64,000 nucleotides of DNA from Planococcus sp. CPCC 101016 (GTDB lineage Bacteria > Bacillota > Bacilli > Bacillales_A > Planococcaceae), in contig NZ_VOHB01000002.1 of the NCBI RefSeq assembly GCF_007859295.1, positions 2,171,624 through 2,235,623 of the forward strand, given 5' to 3'. The translations under genes were made by a program, and so were the position numbers. Below the pieces are notes generated by a model. That model did not search any database. It was not told the DNA's origin and worked only from the letters and a program-made list of their open reading frames with translations. Positions 18,458 through 28,023 of this stretch are shown here, piece by piece (within the stretch, counting starts at the first letter, position 1; each line of letters starts with the position of its first letter).

Positions 18458-18934
18458 TTACTTAATTTTTAAAAATTTGTTAGTAGCAACCAAATTCTTT
18501 AAAAACTCTTCTAGTTCTAAACTGTCACAGTACTCCAACAAATTAAAGAACAGTTCTTCAATTTCATTTTTTATGTCTTCTTCGACTAAAAAATTTTTTA
18601 TATGTAAAGGAAGCTTGCTCTCTAGGGTGATTAGATGCGTTAAATGATCTTTAAAATTAGGCAAAGAAGGATAAGAACTTTTTAACGCTAAAATGGCTCC
18701 ATCTCGTTTGAACTTATCAAATGTTAAAAGATAAGCTTCAAAATAATCTATTTTAGGAGGTTTACCGTTAATAAAAGCATCAACTCTCATTTTTAAGACT
18801 GAGGGTTTAAGACTTTTCTTATATTCTTCGAGCAAAACTTTTCTCAACTTCATTAAATAAGCTTCATATTCTACTGGAGATAAATTTTTTAATGCATCCC
18901 TAAGATTGTTAATATACAAATAATATTCCCCCAC
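18458..18934 (-). CDS. Hypothetical protein next to tnsA
   Basis: A 158-aa helical, lysine- and glutamate-rich protein with no motif I recognise. It reads in the same direction as tnsA but ends at a short terminator, so it is probably transcribed separately. The N-terminal part (YINNLRDALKNLSPVEYEAYLMKL) looks like a helical bundle, and the C-terminal third is acidic (EEDIKNEIEELFFNLLEYCD). It shares the upstream region holding the 20-bp palindrome at 19109-19128 with the divergent 63-aa gene. A transposon-encoded regulator or accessory protein is possible, but no function is assigned. Confidence 0.65.
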   Translation of the reverse strand: MGEYYLYINNLRDALKNLSPVEYEAYLMKLRKVLLEEYKKSLKPSVLKMRVDAFINGKPPKIDYFEAYLLTFDKFKRDGAILALKSSYPSLPNFKDHLTHLITLESKLPLHIKNFLVEEDIKNEIEELFFNLLEYCDSLELEEFLKNLVATNKFLKIK

Positions 18935-19108
18935 TAATTAAACTCTTTCATTGTTTGTTCATTTGAATATTAAATTTTTAATAAGTGTACACTAAACTTT
19001 TAGAAAATTCAAATTTTTTATTTTAGTTAAAGTATTCTCCTTGATTGTTAGCAAAACTAAAATATTTAATAACCTTGCACGCGCACATATGTTCTGTTAT
19101 ATATAAAA

Positions 19109-19128
19109 TATACTGAATATTCAGTATA
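19109..19128. promoter_or_regulatory. Perfect 20-bp palindrome, possible operator
   Basis: TATACTGAATATTCAGTATA is its own reverse complement over 20 bases. It lies between two divergently transcribed small genes (158-aa leftward, 63-aa rightward), a typical place for a dimeric repressor. Confidence 0.5.
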
Positions 19129-19273
19129 AATAAAGGTTGAGGATGTGATTATTTTACTAACATAATTTATTTACTCCAGGAATGAAAGGAGGTTAAGTAG
19201 ATTTTTTGAACATCTAATTTTTTTAAATCGTACATCTTCTTACAAATACTTAATTAAAAGAAAGGATGATGGT

Positions 19274-19465
19274 ATGTCTAGAAGTTTTAAAAACTACAAC
19301 AAACCAATGGGTCCAAGGATTATGGATAAGTTTTATATGGATCAAATTATAATACATCTTAATGCTAATAAGGACGATTCTTGGATTACTAATCACTTGA
19401 ACATTTCCAAAGAAACATTAGAAAAGTATAAGAGACAATTATACTTCGATGGTCGTTTAAAATAG
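19274..19465 (+). CDS. Small helix-turn-helix-like protein
   Basis: A 63-aa protein whose second half (WITNHLNISKETLEKYKRQL) reads as a helix-turn-helix: a turn after NHLN, then a recognition helix. The ATG is preceded by AAAGGATGATGGT, a good ribosome site. It points away from tnsA and ends at a terminator (19507-19547). Position beside the 20-bp palindrome suggests a small DNA-binding regulator of the element, but this is inference from size and pattern only. Confidence 0.55.
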   Translation: MSRSFKNYNKPMGPRIMDKFYMDQIIIHLNANKDDSWITNHLNISKETLEKYKRQLYFDGRLK

Positions 19466-19506
19466 CAAATGGTTTAAAATGCTTTCTCAAAATTAATATG
19501 AACTTT

Positions 19507-19547
19507 AAAAGACCTCTTAAATTCACTGGGTGAAGGAGGTCTTTTTT
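19507..19547. terminator. Terminator after the 63-aa gene
   Basis: AAAAGACCTC (19507-19516) pairs with GAGGTCTTTT (19536-19545), followed by more T. It separates the 63-aa gene from the convergent HEPN gene. Confidence 0.75.
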
Positions 19548-19576
19548 GCTCAAGTGTATATCAGAAATTGATACAT

Positions 19577-20335
19577 CTATTTCAATTTACTATCAGCTAG
19601 ATATTTGTGTAGTATTTCGAACAACTTTTTTATACTTTCCATGAAATCAATCATTACCTTTTTAATTTCCCCAGCAGTTGTATATTCTCCAATACCAAAA
19701 GATGCGCCTTTCGAAGAAAATCTAATCCCAGAAGTAATTTCATATGGTGGATGGTTATGTGCTATATCATTTCTCATAGCAACACCTTTTTTAAATGCAT
19801 CAGAATATTTCACTTTATTTAGCGCTTTATAAAAATCAGGATAAATATTTTTCAAACGATAAATTGCACTGTTAAAACTTATTTGATCTAAAGAGTTCTT
19901 TTCATCAATTTTAAATTCATAGAATTTAAATAATAAATGACCTATTGTCTCACATACTGTGTACGCTTTTAAAAAATATATATCGGCGAAATAAGTGAAA
20001 TTATATAAATTGCTATAATGTTTATTCTCAAAGTTAGGATAGTATTCGACAGACTGGCCTCCCCTTCCAGGTGAAATATACCATTCCTCATCAGGTATGC
20101 CTTTATAAAAGTAAAACATGCAATAAGAGAAGTTCAAGTTCACAGAAAGTAATCTGTTAGTCAAAATTGAATTCCAATGTGCTGCATCTAACTTTCGCAA
20201 AATAAGATGTGGATCGTTACCTGTTGGACGAAAAATATTTTCTGAAAATTTATAATCATGCAATGGGTTCTCTTTACTATAACTATTAATATCGAAATCA
20301 TTAATCCCTTCAAAAGGTTCAATATATATTGTCAT
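19577..20335 (-). CDS. HEPN-domain protein (Cthe_2314-like)
   Basis: 252-aa protein with a C-terminal HEPN signature: RNDIAH (R-x4-H) in the context GVAMRNDIAHNHPP, preceded by long helices. Such R-x4-6-H motifs form the active site of RNases in many toxin-antitoxin and abortive-infection systems. The N-terminal part (YIEPFEGINDFDI) resembles Cthe_2314-type HEPN proteins. No adjacent nucleotidyltransferase antitoxin is seen: the neighbours are convergent or divergent and unrelated. It could be a stand-alone anti-phage RNase or a toxin neutralised by an unrecognised partner such as the divergent 100-aa gene. The HEPN call is fairly firm; the role is inferred. Confidence 0.7.
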   Translation of the reverse strand: MTIYIEPFEGINDFDINSYSKENPLHDYKFSENIFRPTGNDPHLILRKLDAAHWNSILTNRLLSVNLNFSYCMFYFYKGIPDEEWYISPGRGGQSVEYYPNFENKHYSNLYNFTYFADIYFLKAYTVCETIGHLLFKFYEFKIDEKNSLDQISFNSAIYRLKNIYPDFYKALNKVKYSDAFKKGVAMRNDIAHNHPPYEITSGIRFSSKGASFGIGEYTTAGEIKKVMIDFMESIKKLFEILHKYLADSKLK

Positions 20336-20481
20336 CTACCTTTACACCCTTTCAATAATGATATCCATTTTTAGTATGAAGTTTATTGAATAACTTAAAA
20401 ATATTTAAAATTTTATGTATATAATTTTTAATGATTAAATTATACTAGATAAAAGCCTTAATTTGGAGAATGGAGATTTTC

Positions 20482-20784
20482 ATGAAACGTCAACTTACTT
20501 TAACGGAAGCAAAAAACGAAATACAATCACTCGAGACTTTTGTACAAATTGTCGAAAATTATGAACCTAAGACATTACAAGAAGAAATCTATAAATTTTA
20601 TGCAATTACTGGTAGCATTCCTAAAACAGCTGCATTAATTAATGAAAAACGTGTGCAAAATATGTTGACGCCGATTGATACTGTTTTAGTAACAGAAGCG
20701 ATTAAAAGTAAACCTATTGACCAACTGCATCGTATCATTCGATCAGGTTATATGACTAAAACACGTCATATGCGTAAAAAGTAA
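20482..20784 (+). CDS. Hypothetical small helical protein
   Basis: 100-aa basic protein (MKRQLTLTEAKNEIQSLETF) with a possible helix-turn-helix in FYAITGSIPKTAALINEKRV. The start at 20482 is chosen because GGAGATTTTC lies directly before it; an ATG 12 bases upstream is too close to any ribosome site. It is divergent from the HEPN gene with about 146 bp between the two starts and followed 20 bp later by the GNAT-like gene, so the two plus-strand genes may be one transcript. No function assigned. Confidence 0.6.
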   Translation: MKRQLTLTEAKNEIQSLETFVQIVENYEPKTLQEEIYKFYAITGSIPKTAALINEKRVQNMLTPIDTVLVTEAIKSKPIDQLHRIIRSGYMTKTRHMRKK

Positions 20785-20804
20785 TATACCTAACTTAGTC
20801 ACCC

Positions 20805-21416
20805 TTGATTAATAGCAGTTATATGGATTTTATTATAGATATGGAGATGTTCTTTTTGAACCCCTGCGACTTTTTATTTAGACGACCTTTTTTTCAAAAT
20901 TTTTTCCCATTGCACAAAACAAAAGATTTTCAGTACGAAGTGAAAGTCCAGTCAGAGTCTATACTTAATGAAGCTAATGAAATTTTTGAAGCTATTAATT
21001 TATCATCTTCTACCCTTCTTTTATACAGACAGTTAGATAACCATTTACCTAGGGAAAAACAGCGTCACATATTCCTTAAGCTACGAATTGTATCTAAAAT
21101 TAAGCGTTTCTATCCTGAACCTGTTCTAAAGGCATTTTTTAATGAAGATTATACAAAAATTGAACTAAGTGATATTGATATCAAAGAATCTATGGTCAAT
21201 TTAGGTTATGGCAGTATTTTGCTTAATGGATTAATACAAATTGCCAAACATAGAAATGTAACTTTTATCAGCGGATGGATTTCCGAAGTTGATAGAAATC
21301 ATATCGACCGACTTGTTCATTTTTATGAAAAACATGAATTTGAAGTTATATTGCACGAAGAGAAAAACTCTGCAAAAATTGGATCTTTGCTTTGGTCGAA
21401 TGATTTAATCCAGTAA
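20805..21416 (+). CDS. GNAT-family acetyltransferase-like protein
   Basis: 203 aa. The C-terminal half has a GNAT pattern: LGYGSILLNGLIQIA (acetyl-CoA-binding turn and helix), then TFISGWIS, and LVHFYEKHEFEVI, which resembles the FYEKxGF motif. The N-terminal half is not recognisable. The start is uncertain. The first ATG has no ribosome site; a TTG near 20856 with GGAG nine bases before it would give a shorter protein beginning at NPCDF. GNAT enzymes often act as toxins or modify metabolites, and the acceptor cannot be inferred. Confidence 0.6.
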   Translation: MINSSYMDFIIDMEMFFLNPCDFLFRRPFFQNFFPLHKTKDFQYEVKVQSESILNEANEIFEAINLSSSTLLLYRQLDNHLPREKQRHIFLKLRIVSKIKRFYPEPVLKAFFNEDYTKIELSDIDIKESMVNLGYGSILLNGLIQIAKHRNVTFISGWISEVDRNHIDRLVHFYEKHEFEVILHEEKNSAKIGSLLWSNDLIQ

Positions 21417-21598
21417 TGGTAATAAATTAATTGAACTTTAAGTATTAATTTTCTTTCTAACGAACGTTAAAATAAAATATATTAGTATTTGCCGAGTAAT
21501 AATCTTAGAATTAAGGCTTTAAATAGAACTATATAGTTGGAGCAGAAAATCTACGGAGTAATTTGACATAGCCTAATACTTTTGAGAATAGAAAAAAT

Positions 21599-21631
21599 AA
21601 GAAAACGCTCAGCAAAATCGAGCGTTTTCTT
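21599..21631. terminator. Bidirectional terminator after hsdS
   Basis: Perfect 12-bp stem (21599-21610 with 21620-21631) with T-runs on both sides, between the GNAT gene and hsdS. Confidence 0.85.
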
Positions 21632-21678
21632 ATTTTTGTACAATATTGAAACTTATTCAGAAGTGCATTTTTGTTAGA

Positions 21679-22857
21679 TTACAAAATTAATTTCTTAATT
21701 AATAGCTCTCTCGATTCTATAATAAAGTCAGTTTCATCTTCGAGAAGTTGTATTTTTTTAGACAATGGGTTTGTTGTTACTTGAAATTGATTTAAAACAT
21801 CTGTCGTAGGTAAAATCACAGATAATCTTGACAACATTTCTTTCGATACTTCTTTAAAAGTAGATCCTGTTCCTATATTTTCAATCTTAGTACCTAATCG
21901 TTTTAGTGTGTAATACACGAATTCCGTACCAATACTATCTTTTGGTACAATAGATTTAAACCCCTGATTAGTTGTTACATCATTTTTTGCAATTGCTAAA
22001 TAACCAATCGGAGCTCTAGAGCTCATTAATATTGTTCCTTTAGGTAGTAAATTAGCAGAACTATTCTTTAAACCTAACTCGGTGATTGATGTTTCACCTT
22101 TTTTTATATATTTATATCTTGATATCGCTAAATCTTTTGGCGTAATCCATGCTATTCCATTTGAATCAAAGTAATCTTGATTTGCTCTAGATGGAGTGCC
22201 ACCCGATACTATTTCTCCTAAAGAAGATAGATTCGAAATTGTCCATCCAGGAGGAAGCTTTTTGCCTTCAATTTCTTTTAATTCTCCTCCGTGTTCTTTA
22301 TAAGCTTTACCATGAACATTAGGGAAATTAAAATCTATAAACCATTTGTAATATAAGAGATATAAATATTCGTCGAGTTTTTCAAGTTGTTTGAAATTCA
22401 AAGCAATTTTCTTGTCTAAAAAGAAGATTTTATTTGCTATTTCCTCTTGAATTGACTTTTCTGGAAGTTTCAATTTAATTTTATTTAAATTTTCTTGATT
22501 TAGTTTTGGTTGTGCTGAACCTGTAATATATCCTTTCACATTAATTTTGTTTAACAAATAATAAAGATATTTAGTATCAGCTTTTTCATTCGCTTTGATA
22601 ATATGAGCATGGTTATTAACCCAGAACTTTCCCGTAACTAAAGTACATAAGGGCTTCTTTTTAGATATCAGATTATTACCGTCTTCAGCGACTAATATAT
22701 ATTCGCCGTCGAAAATATATTTATCAATGTAGTCGACAACTTCCTGAGCCCCATAATACCGATATACCCCTGGTATTTTCTTTCTCTCCTTCTCAGATAA
22801 AGGAACTCTTTGATTATCATAGTTTAAGGTGACTTCTCCTAATTTATAATCCCTCAT
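21679..22857 (-). CDS. hsdS: Type I restriction-modification specificity subunit
   Basis: HsdS determines the DNA sequence recognised by the HsdR2M2S complex. The 392-aa protein has two target-recognition domains: the first (residues about 1-140) ends at the conserved QPKLNQENLNKIKLKLP, and the second (about 200-345) begins GWTISNLSSLGEIVSGGTPSR. Each is followed by a helical spacer (EIANKIFFLDKKIALNFKQL). Its ATG overlaps the hsdM stop by 4 bp after GGAGGATTTTAA. It is last of hsdR-hsdM-hsdS. The bipartite target sequence cannot be read from the protein. Both domains appear complete. Confidence 0.93.
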   Translation of the reverse strand: MRDYKLGEVTLNYDNQRVPLSEKERKKIPGVYRYYGAQEVVDYIDKYIFDGEYILVAEDGNNLISKKKPLCTLVTGKFWVNNHAHIIKANEKADTKYLYYLLNKINVKGYITGSAQPKLNQENLNKIKLKLPEKSIQEEIANKIFFLDKKIALNFKQLEKLDEYLYLLYYKWFIDFNFPNVHGKAYKEHGGELKEIEGKKLPPGWTISNLSSLGEIVSGGTPSRANQDYFDSNGIAWITPKDLAISRYKYIKKGETSITELGLKNSSANLLPKGTILMSSRAPIGYLAIAKNDVTTNQGFKSIVPKDSIGTEFVYYTLKRLGTKIENIGTGSTFKEVSKEMLSRLSVILPTTDVLNQFQVTTNPLSKKIQLLEDETDFIIESRELLIKKLIL

Positions 22858-24428
22858 TTAAAATCCTCCTGAAGAATTTTAAATACCTCTTTATCAATCT
22901 TAGAATTTTCTTCTTGGTAAGCCAGTATGGCAGTTCCTATTTCCCTTAGTCTTTCATTAATATTAAAATCCAAAACTTCTTCTTTCACTTCTACATATTG
23001 TCCAGCTGAAATTGAATAATTGTTATTCTTAATATCATCACTATGAACATATGTACTAAATTCTTCTTCCTTGATTCGATTTCTAAACGTATGGATTAAC
23101 TTAAAACGTTCTTCTTCATTCAAAACTGTACGTTGACCCTCATCTAACTTCTTCTTAGTACCTAAATTTGAGCCGTCTATTAACATCACGTTATCATCTT
23201 CTTTACATTTATCGATAAAAATAATCGAGACAGATGTGCCAGTATTAGCGAAAATATTAGATGGCATGTGTATAACACCTTTAAGCCAATTATTATCTAC
23301 TAGTTCCATTTTAATTCTTTGGGGTATTCCACTCATTGCTGATACAAATCCTGTGGGAACTACGATTGCAGCTTTCCCCTTTTCAGATAATGTAGCTAAG
23401 ATATGTTGAATAAATGTTTCATAAATTGCCATACCGCTTTTATTTTTATTTGGTATATTCGGCAATCCTGCAAAGAATCGATCATACTTATTTACTTTTA
23501 AGGTTTCTATACTATTACTAAAATCAGTTTTAAATGGTGGATTGCTAACAATAAAATCAAACTTCTTCAGCCGATCTGAATCTTCTTCATCTAAGTGATC
23601 TGGCTTTAACAATGTATCGCCTTCAACAACATTCGGTAAAGAATGAACTAACTTATTTAAAATTAAATTGATTCGTAAAAATTGCGTTGATTTTTGTGAA
23701 ATATCTTGGCTATAAATAGAGCATTTATTAGTCCCAATTTTATTTGCCATAGATAATAAAAGTGTCCCAGATCCAGCTGCTGGATCATATACACTGACAT
23801 TTTTTACAGGTGTGTCATCGTATAGAACTTCAGCAATAATGTCCGCTACACTTACTGGAGTAAAATATTCAGCATATTTACCACTGTCCTTATTGTAATC
23901 TTTAATTAAATATTCAAAGACACTAGAAAAATAATCAAATCCATCTTCATAAATATTTGTGAATTTGTGTTCCGCCATAATATTAATAGCTCTCTTTGCT
24001 AGAGCTAACTCTTTATCATGGTCTCGAATATACCGACCTAAAGGCTCAAACAAATTTTTCCTTTGGCCAGTGACAGTCTCGACTGTATAAATATCTTTAT
24101 TTAAATCATTTACTTCAACAAATGCCTGATCTAATATCTGGTGGAAGTTTTTTTCGTTCTGTAATTGATAGAGGCTATCAACCAAATGTTCTTCTCTCAT
24201 TTTTGCGATATTAATTGGAGCAAAATCTACAAAATCTTCAAACGTCTCTAATTTATCATCTCTCTTAGCAAACTCATAAAGTAATTTGTCGTTGAGAAAT
24301 TTATACGTAAACAGTTCAGAAATGATTTTGTATTCATCACCAGTATTCGCTAATCCTAAATCGGAACTCATAGCTTTCAAGTCATCTATCATTTTTTTTA
24401 TTTTATTTAAATATTCATCTATACTCAT
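22854..24428 (-). CDS. hsdM: Type I restriction-modification DNA methyltransferase
   Basis: N6-adenine methyltransferase subunit (524 aa). The N-terminal helical HsdM domain is followed by the SAM-binding motif DPAAGSGT (residues 215-222) and the catalytic NPPF motif (296-299, in FIVSNPPF). With HsdS it protects the host's own sites; with HsdR it completes the restriction complex. It starts 34 bp after hsdR with AAGGAAGTA before the ATG and overlaps hsdS by 4 bp. All catalytic motifs are intact, so methylation should be active. Confidence 0.96.
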   Translation of the reverse strand: MSIDEYLNKIKKMIDDLKAMSSDLGLANTGDEYKIISELFTYKFLNDKLLYEFAKRDDKLETFEDFVDFAPINIAKMREEHLVDSLYQLQNEKNFHQILDQAFVEVNDLNKDIYTVETVTGQRKNLFEPLGRYIRDHDKELALAKRAINIMAEHKFTNIYEDGFDYFSSVFEYLIKDYNKDSGKYAEYFTPVSVADIIAEVLYDDTPVKNVSVYDPAAGSGTLLLSMANKIGTNKCSIYSQDISQKSTQFLRINLILNKLVHSLPNVVEGDTLLKPDHLDEEDSDRLKKFDFIVSNPPFKTDFSNSIETLKVNKYDRFFAGLPNIPNKNKSGMAIYETFIQHILATLSEKGKAAIVVPTGFVSAMSGIPQRIKMELVDNNWLKGVIHMPSNIFANTGTSVSIIFIDKCKEDDNVMLIDGSNLGTKKKLDEGQRTVLNEEERFKLIHTFRNRIKEEEFSTYVHSDDIKNNNYSISAGQYVEVKEEVLDFNINERLREIGTAILAYQEENSKIDKEVFKILQEDFK

Positions 24429-24462
24429 TACTTTACTTCCTTCCAGGTGCGTTTTGATTTTC

Positions 24463-27456
24463 TTAGTTGTATTTATCGTCAGTTATTAATTTTATTATGT
24501 CTAGAACTTGGCTCTTACCTAAATTGATGCCTTTATTTCTAAACGAATCACGTACTGGGCGCATTAACTCTTGTGTCATGATTTCCATTGATGGGTTTAT
24601 ACCACCTAATAAATCATCAATAGCAAGAATAATTTCAGTTATTATTTCATATGCAATTGGATTATCGATATGTTCACCATACACTTCTAATAGTCTTTTA
24701 TGAAGTCGCATACAAGTTTCATCTCCACGATAGGTGGAAGCGAGTGCTTTATTACTTATATTTAAGCTTCTTAGCTGATTATGCAAGATATGTAGTGCTT
24801 TAATGAAATTTATTATTTTCTCTGTATTATTTCCATCACGTTTAATCTTGATCATAATATCTCTAAATTCTTGCTTCCGCTGAATGTAAGTTAAATCGAT
24901 TTTATCTGTATTTGCATAAAATTCATTTTCGATATTAGCCACTATTTCTAAGACATCATTTTCAGTAGTGAAATCTAAATCAACTTCACCGTTCTTTAAA
25001 AATTCGACTATTAAGTTGCTAAAATCAATATCATCAAATTCATTATCATCATTTAATAAACGTTCTTCATCTCGTTTAAATTGAAGGCGATTGGAAACCT
25101 CTCTATAAGCAGCTCCTACGCTTTCAATAGGCATAGTCGATACATCTTCCTTTGCCATCCTTAGCTCGTTATAACATTCTTTATACGAGTTTAAATAGGC
25201 TCTTATTTCGCTTAATTGCTCTTCCTCAAGCGTTTCAATCTGGAGTCTGAAATCTTCTAAATTACTTTCAATATTCCCCATATAAATAAATAGTTTATTC
25301 TGAAGTGATTTTATTTGTTTCTTCACCTCAACCACATCTACAAACATATCATTTACGTCTGCTGCACCGTCTTCATCAATAATATCGTCTCTTAATTCTT
25401 CAAGATATCTCTTATTAGTTTCCTCATATTCTTCTGTTATATCAACGAAGTCTACGATATACCCGTAACGCATTTTTTTATATGGGCGATTTACTCTAGC
25501 TAACGTTTGTAATAGCGAATGCTCTTTAATACGTCTTAATAAATAAAGTCTTTTTAGCCTAGGTGCATCAAAACCTGTCAAAAGCATATTATACACTATG
25601 ACCCCGTAATAATTACTTGTAATAATACTAGAATTTTCAGCTTGTCTTTTACCTCGAAAGTCCTCTTGTTTATCTTTATTATATTCTTCATCATACAAGA
25701 CAAGAGCTGTCTTAAGATTCGAGTATCCTTTAAACCATTCCTGTATCATTCTTGCTTGTTCGCTGGAAGATGTGACGATCATAAATCCCAAACTATTATC
25801 TCTATAAATTTCTTTACTGAACACTTCAAAATCTTCTTCAATATATCCACATATTTTATTTACAAAAGGTGATTGTTTACCTACTAGTTCCCAATGTTTA
25901 GATGAAATCTTTTGGTTTTCTTCTAATTTAAACATTCCTCTTACTTCATTTCTGAGTTTTGTAGATATGTTTTCTTTCTTAATTTTAAGAGTATAGCCAT
26001 CTGCAATAGACTTGTTGTAATAGTATTTATGTATATAGCCTGAAAATATATCTGTTGATTTGAATTCTTTTTTAAGAATGGGAGTTCCTGTTAAACCAAT
26101 AAAAATTCCGTTAGTATCTACACCAAGTAAGTTGGAAAGGAAAGTTCCTTTAGGTTTATAACCTCTGTGGACTTCATCTAAAAAATAAATTCTTTGGATT
26201 TTTTTATCAATTGAAGAGTCTACCGCAGCTTCTTGCGAAAACTTTTGGATGTTAACAACATTCATAGTTTCTTTATACTCGTTATTGCCAACAGAAGAGA
26301 CAATTACTGGCGATTTTATATTGTTAACAAAGTCTTCTTTTGAATTAATAGATGCAATTGACATTCCTCGCGATGAAAACTCACCAGATGCTTGTATTAA
26401 AAGGTCTAATCTATCAACGACAAAATAGAATTTCGTTATAATATTTTTTCGCGCGTAATAATCTCTGAGAATATTAGACGCAAAGTATGCAAGAGCAGTT
26501 TTTCCACTCCCTTGCGTATGCCATACGATTCCCCTTTGCATTCCATCTTTTAATTTTTCTAAGATAGCATCTAGAGCGAAAAATTGAGGATATCGAATAA
26601 TATGCTTATTTAAGCCATCACGAACAGAATCAACATAAACTAATCCATAGCGAAGAATCCAAAGCAATCTTTCAGTTGAAAATACTGAAGTTATAAATCG
26701 ATTACCTGGTGTATCAGGGTTTAAATTTGCTATGAATTCAGATGTTTCTTTTATCTTAGAAATGTTATTATCAGCCAACACAAAATTAATAATCTCGTCT
26801 GAGAGGTATTCATTTACACCAATCTTTTTTTCTTCTCTAAAATGGTTAAATGTTAACGAAGTACCATTTGGAGTAGTGTAAAAGCTGCCTGACATTTTCA
26901 CTCGTTCACTATCATCATATTCTTGGTTATTCGAGAAGCCTAGAACTTGCATTTGATTTAAATATTGGACAAACTCACCTTTATTTGCTCTGTCTAATGC
27001 TCGTTGAAATTCAGCCTGTATTCCTTCTCTGTTATTTGGTTTTTTTACTTCTATGAATCCAAGCGGAATTCCATTAACTAGAATAGTGATATCTGGTCTA
27101 AACGTGGCACGGTCTTTCTCATACTTTAATTCTGCAACAACTCGAAAGTCATTATTTGCTACATTATTAACATCAATTAATTTGATTCCCGCAGTCATTA
27201 GCAATCGATTATAAAAAGCTTTACCTTTATCTTTTTTGTTGTTTGTGAGGTCAGAGAGCTCATTTATTAATAATTCAATACGCTTATCAGAAATTTTTAT
27301 ATTATTTATTCTGTTCAGTGATTCTCTAAAAACATCTATAAATATATTATTATTAGGATCTATGTTGGCATCTTTTTTAGATTGATAAGTATAACCTAGT
27401 CTCAAAAAGTGTAATAAACCAGGTATTTTAACTCTAGAATCTTCATTATGTATCAT
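24463..27456 (-). CDS. hsdR: Type I restriction endonuclease subunit R
   Basis: Motor and nuclease subunit (997 aa). The N-terminal nuclease has Asp122 (FRPDITILVNG) and Glu136-Lys138 (LGFIEVKKPN), the PD-ExK core. The helicase domains have Walker A QGSGKT (315-320), the DEVH box (427-430) and a GLTGTPI motif. The C-terminal helical region contacts HsdM. It translocates DNA and cuts unmethylated DNA away from the recognition site. A GGAGGAAGTT ribosome site precedes the ATG. It leads the hsdRMS operon inside the transposon cargo, where such systems are common. Confidence 0.96.
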   Translation of the reverse strand: MIHNEDSRVKIPGLLHFLRLGYTYQSKKDANIDPNNNIFIDVFRESLNRINNIKISDKRIELLINELSDLTNNKKDKGKAFYNRLLMTAGIKLIDVNNVANNDFRVVAELKYEKDRATFRPDITILVNGIPLGFIEVKKPNNREGIQAEFQRALDRANKGEFVQYLNQMQVLGFSNNQEYDDSERVKMSGSFYTTPNGTSLTFNHFREEKKIGVNEYLSDEIINFVLADNNISKIKETSEFIANLNPDTPGNRFITSVFSTERLLWILRYGLVYVDSVRDGLNKHIIRYPQFFALDAILEKLKDGMQRGIVWHTQGSGKTALAYFASNILRDYYARKNIITKFYFVVDRLDLLIQASGEFSSRGMSIASINSKEDFVNNIKSPVIVSSVGNNEYKETMNVVNIQKFSQEAAVDSSIDKKIQRIYFLDEVHRGYKPKGTFLSNLLGVDTNGIFIGLTGTPILKKEFKSTDIFSGYIHKYYYNKSIADGYTLKIKKENISTKLRNEVRGMFKLEENQKISSKHWELVGKQSPFVNKICGYIEEDFEVFSKEIYRDNSLGFMIVTSSSEQARMIQEWFKGYSNLKTALVLYDEEYNKDKQEDFRGKRQAENSSIITSNYYGVIVYNMLLTGFDAPRLKRLYLLRRIKEHSLLQTLARVNRPYKKMRYGYIVDFVDITEEYEETNKRYLEELRDDIIDEDGAADVNDMFVDVVEVKKQIKSLQNKLFIYMGNIESNLEDFRLQIETLEEEQLSEIRAYLNSYKECYNELRMAKEDVSTMPIESVGAAYREVSNRLQFKRDEERLLNDDNEFDDIDFSNLIVEFLKNGEVDLDFTTENDVLEIVANIENEFYANTDKIDLTYIQRKQEFRDIMIKIKRDGNNTEKIINFIKALHILHNQLRSLNISNKALASTYRGDETCMRLHKRLLEVYGEHIDNPIAYEIITEIILAIDDLLGGINPSMEIMTQELMRPVRDSFRNKGINLGKSQVLDIIKLITDDKYN

Positions 27457-28023
27457 ATATAACTTCCTCCAAGTAATGGATATTTAATCGGATACAATTC
27501 TCACGAATTTTTATGTAAAATAACTTGAATACACCATTCTTCTTATTTTAACTATTCTAATCCCTATACATTTTAAGAAAAACCTATGTAGAATACATTG
27601 TTTACAAGTCCTTACCAAAAATATTGGTATTAAAATAAGTTATATAATATTTTCCAGTATATCATTAAACTAAAATTTAAGATTTAACAAATCATTACTC
27701 TAAAAGCTTACAAAAAGTGGTAGACCTTCCTTCTAGACTTCTTTAGAAGCGGCAAGAAACTTTCCGACTTTAAAATCTTCAAGAGTCAAGAGTGTTTTTA
27801 ATTCGGTCCTCAATTGTAAAATGCGCTCCATTTTTCTGTTAAGTCATTTTGTTTAATACTTGCACTACTCCCTTTGTAAATACTTAAGTAAAGTTAAAAT
27901 AGAGGTTTACCACAACTGCATCTCGGAAATAGATAACTATGCTGGTCAGCACAAGCGGTTTAATTAACAAAGCCTGAAGCAAAAATCGCTTCAGGCTTTG
28001 TTAATTATAGAGGAGTAGATTTT
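27457..28023. other. Spacer upstream of hsdR
   Basis: 567 bp holding the divergent promoters for hsdR and the 69-aa gene and the long inverted repeat at 27961-28007. I see no gene and no recognisable RNA. Confidence 0.5.
27961..28007. repeat. Perfect 20-bp inverted repeat before a small gene
   Basis: TAATTAACAAAGCCTGAAGC (27961-27980) is repeated in exact inverted form at 27988-28007 with a 7-base loop. It ends 16 bases before the ATG of the 69-aa gene, just ahead of its GAGGAG site, and has no T-run, so it is not a typical terminator. It could be an mRNA leader hairpin, an operator or the trace of an inserted miniature element. Confidence 0.7.
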
